Part shown: positions 8,444 through 17,257 of the stretch, piece after piece
How the letters are laid out: each line of letters opens with the position of its first letter
Position numbering within the stretch: the stretch's first letter is position 1
Assembly (NCBI RefSeq): GCF_008016535.1
Contig: NZ_SAXY01000058.1
Location: forward strand, 1-64,000
Length of the DNA: 64,000 nt
Origin: Brachyspira pilosicoli
GTDB lineage: Bacteria; Spirochaetota; Brachyspiria; Brachyspirales; Brachyspiraceae
Direction of reading: 5' to 3'
The notes under the pieces: generated by a model
Told to the model about the DNA's origin: nothing
The model's input: only the letters and a program-made list of their open reading frames with translations
The model's database searches: none
Translations under genes and position numbers: made by a program

Positions 8444-8520
8444 TTTTACTCTCTAATTATATGTATTGGGGTTTTTATTTGATTAATAATAAGCGAATAA
8501 TTTAAAACACATAATATATA

Positions 8521-8718
8521 AAAAAGCTCCGCTTCAGCCGTATGCGACATAAATGCACCTAACTTTATAGTCAGGTGGGTTCTTCAGAAACATGACCTTG
8601 ATTTCTCTATACCATATCGCGATAATGGCGAGCCTATCATTAATGCTTCAATCCAGATCCCTTTAGCATTAAATTATACTGGTGCAAGAATGTCATCGCT
8701 TCACGTACCAAGCAGAGT
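8521..8718 (-). ncRNA. Structured small RNA, about 197 nt, 6S-like architecture
   Basis: No coding frame, but GC content well above the surroundings. On the minus strand CTCTGCTT (8717-8710) pairs with AAGCGGAG (8534-8527) to close the molecule; GACAT/ATGTC and CGT/ACG extend that helix. A strong internal hairpin CACCTGACT-ATAA-AGTTAGGTG lies in the 3' half, and further hairpins form in the middle (TTAATGCT/AGCATTAA; CCAT/ATGG). The RNA ends GGAGC followed by T6, a Rho-independent-type end. A near-perfect promoter starts transcription at the closing stem. Closed ends plus a hairpin on the 3' strand of a central bubble resemble 6S RNA, but identity is not proven. tmRNA, SRP RNA and RNase P signatures are absent. 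Confidence 0.7.
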
Positions 8719-8724
8719 GATATT

Positions 8725-8753
8725 AATATAAAGTCTTTTTTATTATTTGTCAA
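8725..8753 (-). promoter_or_regulatory. Strong sigma70 promoter of the small RNA
   Basis: TTGACA (8753-8748), 17-nt spacer, TATATT (8730-8725). The predicted start near 8718 coincides with the first base of the RNA's closing stem. Confidence 0.85.
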
Positions 8754-8785
8754 TAGTATGTATTTTACTAAATTTATTATAATAA

Positions 8786-9214
8786 TTACTTCTTCATAAC
8801 AGATTCTTTTACATCTTTAATAACAGCATCTGTAATATCAAAATTTCTATCTGCATAAAGAATAGCATACTCAGTTCTTTCAAGTATTAAAGTATACCCC
8901 TCTTTTTTTACAATACCAAGAAGTGAAGAAGCAACCTGTCTTTTAACCTGTCCTCTCAAAGAATTATCTCTAGGATTAGTATTAATTTCTGTATTATTAG
9001 TTTCTGAAGACATATCTCTATTATTTTGCTCTTCCATTTTTAATTTTAAATTCTCAACAAAAACATCATCTTTAGTAACTTCTTTTACAACTCTATCTAA
9101 ATCAACATAACCAACTTTAGTAAGCCTATATGATTGAGTAAAAACTCTAGGGCTTATTATAGATATAACCAAAAAAGACAAAAACATTAAGCCAAAAATA
9201 TAATATTTTTTCAT
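8786..9214 (-). CDS. OmpH/Skp-like periplasmic protein
   Basis: 142 residues with an N-terminal signal sequence or anchor (KKYYIFGLMFLSFLVISII). The mature part carries the OmpH pattern: KVGYVDLDRVVKEV at the beginning and ILERTEYAILYADRNFDITD near the end. The central charged part is shorter than in E. coli Skp, where a helical hairpin holds unfolded outer-membrane proteins. It lies 92 nt downstream of bamA in the same direction, the usual place for skp-like genes, so a role in delivering barrels to BamA is likely. An AGGAG-type site precedes the ATG. Confidence 0.85.
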   Translation of the reverse strand: MKKYYIFGLMFLSFLVISIISPRVFTQSYRLTKVGYVDLDRVVKEVTKDDVFVENLKLKMEEQNNRDMSSETNNTEINTNPRDNSLRGQVKRQVASSLLGIVKKEGYTLILERTEYAILYADRNFDITDAVIKDVKESVMKK

Positions 9215-9306
9215 AATTTATTTTCTCCTTTTATATTTTACTGACAAATTATTTATAAATATAATAAAAATTATAATAAAAACTGCAAAATATCAATATA
9301 TAATTT

Positions 9307-11931
9307 TTAATAGAATGGGTGGTTCATTGTAAATGCAATTCCCCAACCTCTGCCAAGCCACTTACCAAGAGGAGAATAAGTATCCCCCTCAAAGTCCTGA
9401 AATCCTTTACCAAATCCAACATCCTCTTTATTGTAAACAAATCTTTTAGCAAAATAAAATCTAATATTAAATATAGGTATAGTAAGCCTCAAACCAAAAC
9501 CTACAGAATACATATATTGTGAAGGGTCAAATATATCTTTAATATTCATAAACTGTGAAGGATAATTATAAGCATCTCCATCAGTATTAAGTCCCGTAGA
9601 ATAAGGAAGCCATAATTGACCAGCATCAAGAAAACCAACAAATCCCAAAGTTTTTGGTATAATAGGTATACGAAGCTCAGCAAAGAATCTAACTTTAGCC
9701 CTACCATAACTCCAAGAATCTTTTTGTCCGCTGTCATTCGGCAAGTCATAAGTACTTAAGCCTCTATTATATTTAAATATTGTATATTTAGAAGTATCCC
9801 AACCTCTAACATCTTCAAATGGGTTAAGATAATAAAGTACATCAGCATCATTCTGTATAGGAAGTCCAGGAATAGCCACAATCTGACCAATTTCACCATA
9901 GAATGCAAATGATAACCATTTAGCAGCAGGCACAGCCAAGAAACCTGTAGCATTTAATCTCATTAATTGAGTATGGTTAAAGTAGAAATCCACTGTACCT
10001 CTTAAGAAACTTCCTCTTGTAGGGTTAAGATAATCGTTTCTGCTGTCTCTAAGAAGCGAATAAGATACTATGAATGTTGTAAACCAATCACTTTGCCATC
10101 TTTCGAAACTTCCGTCTTTTTTATTTACTCTATGAACTAAATATTTTTTGATATCATTCAATACATGATTAGGACCTGCATCGCTTGCTCCTTGGTCATA
10201 CCACTGCTGATACTGCTGTACAATAGTATCAAATGTTAAGAAAGTTGAGTAGTAGTCAAAGAAATAATAACCAACTCTAGCAATACCTTCAAAACCATGC
10301 CTTGTATAATAAGAATATTTAGGAAGCCCGAATTGATCCGTACCTATCTGGTCGCCTGTATTAACACTCTCATTAAAATAAGATAAATCAATACCTAAAT
10401 ATATAGGCAAATTAAGCAAATAAGGCTCTGCAAAATTAACAGCTATTCTCTTTTGAGTCTGACCGAACTCACCGCTTAAACCTAATTGCAAACCTCTTCC
10501 CAAAAAGTTATTTTCCCTAATAGAAGCAAATACCTTAAAACCAGAACCAGTAGAAAAACCGCCTCCTCCAGATACCATAGCAGACTTACCATCAGTAACA
10601 TTAAGTCCAAGCTCCATAAGCCCTTCGGCAGAACCAGGTTTTACATTTATGCCTATATTATCAAAGAATTGAGTATTATATAATCTCTCCTGTACACGCT
10701 GTATTTTGGCAGAGTTAAATACTTCTCCTGGTTTTATATCAATATATCTCTGTATAACAAAATCTTTAGTTTTAGTATTTCCTGATATTGTAATATTTTC
10801 TATATGAGCTTTATCGTTTTCAACTATATCATACATTATATTTACTATTTTGTTTTCTTCATTAACCGATATAACAGGTATAACTTGTCTAAATATATAA
10901 CCCTTCTCAGAATATTTATTTTGTATGCCCTGATAATCAGACATATGATAAGTATAATTATATAAAGCACCCTTTTTAGATTTTATATCTGCCTGTATAA
11001 CATCCGAAGGTATAACAAAATTGCCTTTAAATCCAATATCGCCAAAATAATATTTATCACCCTCTGTTATATAAATATCTATAATCAAATCCTGCTCATT
11101 TTTTATCTGAGGGTCTCTCCATTGATAAGTATAACGAACATTATTTACCTTAGCCTTATAATAACCCCTATCAGCATAATATTTCACTATTTTAGACTTA
11201 TCTTCTTCAAACTTAAACTCATTGAACTTACCTAAAGATAAGAACCCATTTTCTTTTGTGGACATTTGCCTCTTTAATTCATTAGGAGAAAAGTGAGTGT
11301 TGCCGTGAAAACGAATGCTTGATACTTTAACTTCATTTCCCTCTACAATATTCATCTCTATAACAACATCAGAAGCCTCTTTATCTTCTGTAACTTTAGG
11401 TTCAACATATGCCTTTAAATACCCTTTGTCTTGATAGTTGGTAATAATGGCATTAACAGCATCATTTAACTTTTGCGGTATATAAGGGTCTCCCACACGC
11501 ATTATAGGTTTTATGGCATCATTCAAAGCTGTTCTGCTTAAACGTTTATTACCGTTATATATTATATCTTTAATAATAAATCTCTCTGCTACTACTATAT
11601 TAAGTATAATTCCGTCATCTTCTCTCGTAACATCTATAGCAACCCTGTCAAAAGATTCTGTATTAAATAAACTTTTTATAGCATTATTAATTTCAGCCCT
11701 AGCAAATTTACTTCCTTTCTTAATGGGAAAATTATTTTTTATCTGTTCCTCAGTAAGTCTTGTTTCACCCGTAACTATTATATCTTTAATAATAAGACCT
11801 TCATAGACAGCAATATTTTGTGAAGTTTGTAAATTGTCAAAATCACTCTCGGCCGCCCTTAAAAATAAAAAAGCAGTAAAAAGTATAGAAATAGAAATAA
11901 AAATAATAAAACGATTCTTTATAAATTTCAC
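9307..11931 (-). CDS. bamA: Outer-membrane protein assembly factor BamA (Omp85)
   Basis: Central component of the barrel-assembly machine. After a signal segment come five POTRA-type repeats (IIKDIIVTGETRLTEEQI opens the first), then a 16-strand barrel with VRGW in the L6 loop (PFEDVRGWDTSKY), and a C-terminal strand ending in HPFY. About 875 residues, normal for the family. The likeliest start is GTG at 11931, because GGAG lies 6 nt upstream and the G of the tamB stop TAG is its first base. An ATG four codons further up (11943) keeps the same frame. Translational coupling to tamB is therefore tight. Confidence 0.95.
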   Translation of the reverse strand: MKFIKNRFIIFISISILFTAFLFLRAAESDFDNLQTSQNIAVYEGLIIKDIIVTGETRLTEEQIKNNFPIKKGSKFARAEINNAIKSLFNTESFDRVAIDVTREDDGIILNIVVAERFIIKDIIYNGNKRLSRTALNDAIKPIMRVGDPYIPQKLNDAVNAIITNYQDKGYLKAYVEPKVTEDKEASDVVIEMNIVEGNEVKVSSIRFHGNTHFSPNELKRQMSTKENGFLSLGKFNEFKFEEDKSKIVKYYADRGYYKAKVNNVRYTYQWRDPQIKNEQDLIIDIYITEGDKYYFGDIGFKGNFVIPSDVIQADIKSKKGALYNYTYHMSDYQGIQNKYSEKGYIFRQVIPVISVNEENKIVNIMYDIVENDKAHIENITISGNTKTKDFVIQRYIDIKPGEVFNSAKIQRVQERLYNTQFFDNIGINVKPGSAEGLMELGLNVTDGKSAMVSGGGGFSTGSGFKVFASIRENNFLGRGLQLGLSGEFGQTQKRIAVNFAEPYLLNLPIYLGIDLSYFNESVNTGDQIGTDQFGLPKYSYYTRHGFEGIARVGYYFFDYYSTFLTFDTIVQQYQQWYDQGASDAGPNHVLNDIKKYLVHRVNKKDGSFERWQSDWFTTFIVSYSLLRDSRNDYLNPTRGSFLRGTVDFYFNHTQLMRLNATGFLAVPAAKWLSFAFYGEIGQIVAIPGLPIQNDADVLYYLNPFEDVRGWDTSKYTIFKYNRGLSTYDLPNDSGQKDSWSYGRAKVRFFAELRIPIIPKTLGFVGFLDAGQLWLPYSTGLNTDGDAYNYPSQFMNIKDIFDPSQYMYSVGFGLRLTIPIFNIRFYFAKRFVYNKEDVGFGKGFQDFEGDTYSPLGKWLGRGWGIAFTMNHPFY

Positions 11932-14900
11932 TAAAATCTCCAACGCGTAACTATGTTAAAGTCTTGTCCTGTTCCTTTTATATTGAAAGGGTTAATTTTA
12001 TACTCAAATACAAAATTTGCAAGTCTGTAATTTTTTAGTAAAGACACCTCAAAACCAAATTGATGGTCAAAATAATAAGCATCCACTGGTCTTCCTAACT
12101 CGCTCGGTCTTGAAGCATCATTAACTTTATAAGTAACATCATATTTCAAATACAAATACTTAGAAACATATTTACCTATACCTACGCTAGTATTATCCCA
12201 AACAGAAGAAGCACTAAGATTATTATTTGTAACAAATAACAAATTGTTTACCACCGTAGGGCTTAAGTTAATATAATCTATGCCCAAAAACTGCCTTACC
12301 CAACGCTCTACTGGTCTTAAAACAGTACTTCTCAACATCAAATCACTATAATTCATAGTAAGCTGCTGCAATTGAGCATTATTCATATTGTTAGCAGAGT
12401 TTATAGTATTGAAATTCTCAGCATAAACTTGATTTTCTCTATTACCAAAAGTTCCCTGAGGTATTCCTGCTAATTGATTAACCTGATACTGTCCAAGCGA
12501 AGGAATAGTGTAAAATCTTACAGGAGAAATACCGCCCGTGCTGTCTGTTAATAATTGAGAAACTCTAGCATTCATCTCCATATAAAGTGTAACATTCTCC
12601 CCAGAATTTTGATATTCCAAAGAATCAGCAGAAACTGTAGTATTTGGAGAATAATATTTTTTGTATGTAAAAGCAGTTGCCTCTATTATAGGGTCATAGC
12701 TATTAACATCTGGGAATGTTAAAGTACCATTTTCTATTTGATAAACATTATGTAAATAATATATACTTCCTCTATCAAAATTAATACTACCTTCTAATTC
12801 TAATCCGTCTCTTAATGTATTATATACACTCATTTTAGAGCCGTCTTCAAGATAAACATCACCAACTAAATAATGAGTTACTCTTACCTGTTGCCATGCC
12901 TCTATAATAAAATCCCAGTAAATTTTACTAGCCATTCCATAAACATGCTCTTTATATGTATTTTGAGGGTTTATAGACAATTGAACATCGCTTTTCATGA
13001 GAGTTAATGTTCCGCCTATTCTCGGCTCTGCTATATTGCCTCCAACTTGTAAATCTACGTGCAAAGGTCCTCTTATTTTCACAACATTAAGGTCTAATGA
13101 GCCATTTAAAAGACCTAATTGCTCATCTGATGAAAGTAAATCAAATGCCATGTAATTTATATTATTTTTGAATATTTCAGCTTCTCCTGTAATAGATAAA
13201 TTCTTCTTACCCCTATAAGTAAATGTAAGATTGTTTACATTAAACATATTTCCATTAAAATTAAAATCTACAACAGTGCTATCAAATACATCAGAGAAAT
13301 ATGCTATCTTTACCTTTTTTCCATGACCCAAAAATCTTCCATCAATTGCAATATCGTCTTTAAGACCATGCATTCTAGCGTATAAAGTATAAGGCTTATT
13401 ATCAACCATAAAATTAGTCGGAGATGATTGTATCTCTGTAAACAACACATTAAATATCTCAAATATCTCTACATTAAGCCTGTCAGAAGTGAGAAGCAAA
13501 TCAACTTGATCTTTGCCAGTATCTTTTACAGTGCCGTCAATATTAAGAATATTATAATTATCATAAACATATTTTAACGCTGTTTCACTTACTCCGTCTT
13601 TATTAGAAATAGTTCCAGATATACCATGACTTTTATTGTTTTCAAAAGTAATATAATCTTTTTTATAATTTACTACTGTTCCAAATTCCGGCAGCTTTCT
13701 TTTATTGATTGTAATAGGCGTTGTTTGTATCCTAAACTCTTTGCTTCCGTCTGATAAATAACGCATATTATAATTAATAGTGCCTGAATAAGTACTCAAA
13801 TAAAATAACTTATCAACTTCTATAGTCATATTATGCAAATCTTTTGAAAAATAGGCATAAGGTATCTTTAATTGTTCTCCTGTCTTTTTAAATGTTCTTG
13901 ATTTAATAATACCTGTAGAACCCGTTTTAATCATAAGTACATTTTTTATTTCAAGCTCATCTGTTTTATAATAACCTGTTAAAGAAACATCATATCTGTC
14001 GCCTAGAATTTCAAAGTCTTTTATATTAAACTTATCTAAATATACAACAGGGTCATTAAGAAGACCTATTACAGTGGCATTGGCAGTAATTATTCCATAC
14101 ATTCCGCCTGCAGTAGTGAGGTTAAAAGGCAAATCTGATATTGTTAGCTTTCCAAATAAATTATTCTGATTGATAGAAGCATCTAAAGCAATCAGTCCGC
14201 TATTATCAGCATCTTTGAGTAAAGCTGTAAATTTATTAATTCCGTCAGAAGAAGAAAGTATACCCTCTCCAAATACCCTATTATCTCCATAATCCACTAT
14301 TATATTAGTAAATACTATACTTGTGTTTGAAAGTTCAAATTGAGTGTTTAGAGCAACTACAGGAGAGAGGCTTTTATTAAATTTTACATCTCCATACAAA
14401 TATAATGGCTTATTTCTATAATTATCTATAGATACATCTGCATCAAAAGATATATCATTAACTTTTATTTCATTTGGAGTTGATATATTTAATTCAAAAT
14501 CTCCATTAGTTGCTATAGAACCATTTGCAACTATTTCTGAGTTTTCAGTAGAAGCATATAATATTCTACTTCCATTAGTAGCCGTAAGAGTGAAGGCATT
14601 TACATTATAATCACCTATAGGAGTTTTTAAACTTCCATTAGCTTTTACATTAAAATTTTTATCATACTCTACAACAGCACTAGCATTAATTCCGCCGTCT
14701 TCTGAAAGCCTGTAAAATATATCATTAATCTCTATCTTATTACTATAAGCTAAAGCACCCACCCTAATTAAATACTCTTCTGTATAAATCTTTCTAGAGG
14801 ACAAATTTAATACATGAACATTCCCCTTTCCATCTGTATATGAAGCATTACTTAAACTATATTTAACATTAAGAGAAGATAAATTATCAATAGGATTTCC

Positions 14901-16373
14901 GCCCAAAAATACAACAAACAATTCCTGAGGTATAATGCCGTCAGCATCTACTAATACAGCTCTAGTATTGTCTAATGATATATTAACATCAAAAGGCTCT
15001 ATATATTTATTAGCACTTAAATTCATCGCTATGTATTTTTCTTTTTTCATATACCTTACAACCCATTTTAAAGGGTGCGTCAAAGCATTGGCATAAGATA
15101 ATTCTGATATTATAAAACTAGAAGATAACTCTTCATCATTAACTCTTATAGGATTTAATGATAATGAAGCTGATAATCTATTAACACCCGCAGATATATC
15201 ATTAATATTCAAACTCAATACACTGGAAACAGGGTCATTTAAAGGAACTATGCCGCTAAGTATTATATTTCCGTCTAAAGTATTAACATTAACATTAGAC
15301 AATATTAAATTATTATTTGTAATTTCAGCATCAGCATATAAATTAAACAATTTATCCTTTGCACTAACATCAAAATCTACATATATATCTTTATTTACTT
15401 CGTAATTACCATAAGCATTAATTCTTAAATAATCAAAACGATTGATAGCATTACTAATCATTTTTATATTGTCATCATCTGGCTTTATAGCGTTATATAT
15501 TAAAGGTGTATCTAATGCTATATTCATGAACTTATAAACTGTGTTTTTATCTATATTAGCATCCAAAAGTTCAAAATTAAGTTTATTCTTGTTATAATCA
15601 TAATTAAAATTAAGTAAATCTTTTTTTTCTGTATTTTTTAAATTTAATTCCAAAAAATCATTATTATTAGTAGCATTTATATCATACTTAAATAAATCTT
15701 TTTCACTGTCTTTAGCTGTAACTATACATGTTAAAAAAGATAAATTGGGATTAATTTCTGTAGAAAAATTAACAATAGTTGCATCTGGAAGATTTAAGTT
15801 GTAAGTGAGAAAATATTTATATGACCTAAAGTTTCCATTGAGAGAGGTGATAGAAAATTGGGTTATATTGCCTTCTTCATCTTCTATTTTTGTATTAAAA
15901 TTTCTAACAAGAATGCTCTTATCTAATAACATGTCTGTAACATTTTTAATAATTTCTCTATAATCTGTATTAGCATTCGTATTAGATTGAAAAATAGAAG
16001 TATCTAAAAACTCAGGATAAAAATCAGCCTTAGTAACATCAACATCACTAAGCATATAAAATATATCTTTTTTTATAAAAAGTCTTAATGGATTAAACTG
16101 CAAAAAAGCTCTCTCCATACTAGCAAACTCTTTATCATTACCCTTAGAATAAAGTTTTACATTATCTAGAATAATTTCTAATCTAAGCGATAAACTTATA
16201 TCATCTATATGAATATCAATGGGATACACTTTATTTATATAAGACACAATATTCTCTAAGTACTTTTGCTTATTTGAAAAAACAAAAGAAACACTAAACA
16301 AAGTAGGTATTAAAAAAGCTATCAAGGTAGTAGCTAAATAAAGTTTAAAACGTGAGTGCTTTTTACTACGCAC
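11931..16373 (-). CDS. tamB: TamB/AsmA-like translocation and assembly protein (DUF490)
   Basis: 1480 residues: one N-terminal transmembrane segment (FKLYLATTLIAFLIPTLF), then a very long beta-rich, Asn/Asp/Ser-rich region as in the hydrophobic-groove proteins that bridge inner and outer membranes and are thought to move phospholipids or assist barrel insertion. The C-terminal 350 residues carry the recognisable TamB domain (GGTLTLMKSDVQLSI; YYLHNVYQIENGTLTFPDV; FLGIDYINLSP) and end in a strand with terminal Phe. The stop overlaps the bamA start. No tamA is nearby; in spirochaetes BamA probably serves both roles. Confidence 0.92.
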   Translation of the reverse strand: MRSKKHSRFKLYLATTLIAFLIPTLFSVSFVFSNKQKYLENIVSYINKVYPIDIHIDDISLSLRLEIILDNVKLYSKGNDKEFASMERAFLQFNPLRLFIKKDIFYMLSDVDVTKADFYPEFLDTSIFQSNTNANTDYREIIKNVTDMLLDKSILVRNFNTKIEDEEGNITQFSITSLNGNFRSYKYFLTYNLNLPDATIVNFSTEINPNLSFLTCIVTAKDSEKDLFKYDINATNNNDFLELNLKNTEKKDLLNFNYDYNKNKLNFELLDANIDKNTVYKFMNIALDTPLIYNAIKPDDDNIKMISNAINRFDYLRINAYGNYEVNKDIYVDFDVSAKDKLFNLYADAEITNNNLILSNVNVNTLDGNIILSGIVPLNDPVSSVLSLNINDISAGVNRLSASLSLNPIRVNDEELSSSFIISELSYANALTHPLKWVVRYMKKEKYIAMNLSANKYIEPFDVNISLDNTRAVLVDADGIIPQELFVVFLGGNPIDNLSSLNVKYSLSNASYTDGKGNVHVLNLSSRKIYTEEYLIRVGALAYSNKIEINDIFYRLSEDGGINASAVVEYDKNFNVKANGSLKTPIGDYNVNAFTLTATNGSRILYASTENSEIVANGSIATNGDFELNISTPNEIKVNDISFDADVSIDNYRNKPLYLYGDVKFNKSLSPVVALNTQFELSNTSIVFTNIIVDYGDNRVFGEGILSSSDGINKFTALLKDADNSGLIALDASINQNNLFGKLTISDLPFNLTTAGGMYGIITANATVIGLLNDPVVYLDKFNIKDFEILGDRYDVSLTGYYKTDELEIKNVLMIKTGSTGIIKSRTFKKTGEQLKIPYAYFSKDLHNMTIEVDKLFYLSTYSGTINYNMRYLSDGSKEFRIQTTPITINKRKLPEFGTVVNYKKDYITFENNKSHGISGTISNKDGVSETALKYVYDNYNILNIDGTVKDTGKDQVDLLLTSDRLNVEIFEIFNVLFTEIQSSPTNFMVDNKPYTLYARMHGLKDDIAIDGRFLGHGKKVKIAYFSDVFDSTVVDFNFNGNMFNVNNLTFTYRGKKNLSITGEAEIFKNNINYMAFDLLSSDEQLGLLNGSLDLNVVKIRGPLHVDLQVGGNIAEPRIGGTLTLMKSDVQLSINPQNTYKEHVYGMASKIYWDFIIEAWQQVRVTHYLVGDVYLEDGSKMSVYNTLRDGLELEGSINFDRGSIYYLHNVYQIENGTLTFPDVNSYDPIIEATAFTYKKYYSPNTTVSADSLEYQNSGENVTLYMEMNARVSQLLTDSTGGISPVRFYTIPSLGQYQVNQLAGIPQGTFGNRENQVYAENFNTINSANNMNNAQLQQLTMNYSDLMLRSTVLRPVERWVRQFLGIDYINLSPTVVNNLLFVTNNNLSASSVWDNTSVGIGKYVSKYLYLKYDVTYKVNDASRPSELGRPVDAYYFDHQFGFEVSLLKNYRLANFVFEYKINPFNIKGTGQDFNIVTRWRF

Positions 16374-16543
16374 TCATATACCTCCGTAAGGCTATATAAA
16401 AGTAACTAATATAATAACCTATTTTAACAAAAATTGTTATATAAAATTTTCGGATATATACTTATTAAAATATATCTTATACATATATTAAATATACAAA
16501 AATACATAGCAAATTTACAAAATTATATATTTAATCTAGAAAA

Positions 16544-17257
16544 TTAAATATCTTTTAGTTTTTTAAAAATGGATAAATCTTCTCTATTAGTTATTTTTAT
16601 ATTATTTGAAGAGCATTCTATAATACCAACACTGCCTGAATATTTACTATATATTTCAGCATCATCTGTTGCTAGCTTTTTGTTTTTAGCATCCATATAT
16701 TTATTTATAGCTATTAAATATTTACTAAAATTGAATGCTTGAGGAGTAGCAGCTCTGTATAAACATGTTCTGTCTATTGTTTCTGTAATATTTTTATTAT
16801 CATCAACTTTTTTTATAGTATCTGTTACTTTAGAAGCGAGTATTGCCGCATCATTTTTTAATACATAATTGTAAAGCCTTAATATTTCTTTTTTGGTTAC
16901 TAATGGTCTTACGCCGTCATGAATAAATACATAATCAGTTTTTATATTATTATCATTTAAATATTTAATTGCATTATAAACAGAATAAACCCTCTCACTT
17001 CCGCCTTCTATATAATGCATTATTTTTTTATTACTATTATTTATAGCATTTTCTTTTTCTATATACTTTTTTATATTATTTATTTCATCTTTTGAACTAA
17101 CTAAAACAATATTATCAAATTTAAACTTTAACATATTAATTAGGGTATGTATAAATATAGGCTTATTATCAACTTTGATAAACTGCTTTTTAACTTTTCC
17201 GCCAAATCTTTTTGACTGTCCTGCTATAAGTAAAATTAATGTATTATAGTTCTTCAT
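16544..17257 (-). CDS. ispD: 2-C-methyl-D-erythritol 4-phosphate cytidylyltransferase (IspD)
   Basis: Third enzyme of the MEP isoprenoid pathway; makes CDP-methylerythritol from MEP and CTP. 237 residues. The N-terminal nucleotide loop reads LIAGQSKRFGGKVKKQF, matching the family's G-x-G-x-R-x(3)-x-x-K-Q pattern but beginning LIAG instead of LAAG. FIHDGVRPLV holds the metal/CTP-binding Asp, followed by KVTDTIKKV and RAATPQAF. The start ATG lies inside the last codons of the MATE gene (14-nt overlap), so expression depends on that gene. No ispF fusion. Confidence 0.93.
   Translation of the reverse strand: MKNYNTLILLIAGQSKRFGGKVKKQFIKVDNKPIFIHTLINMLKFKFDNIVLVSSKDEINNIKKYIEKENAINNSNKKIMHYIEGGSERVYSVYNAIKYLNDNNIKTDYVFIHDGVRPLVTKKEILRLYNYVLKNDAAILASKVTDTIKKVDDNKNITETIDRTCLYRAATPQAFNFSKYLIAINKYMDAKNKKLATDDAEIYSKYSGSVGIIECSSNNIKITNREDLSIFKKLKDI

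Noticed and set aside
8521-8718. tmRNA, SRP RNA or RNase P RNA
   Set aside because: Lacks a tRNA-like end with T loop, the GGAAGCAGCC-type SRP loop, and the RNase P core motif.
9546-9953. Short minus-strand ORFs inside bamA
   Set aside because: Off-frame readings of the barrel region; the bamA frame is intact across them.
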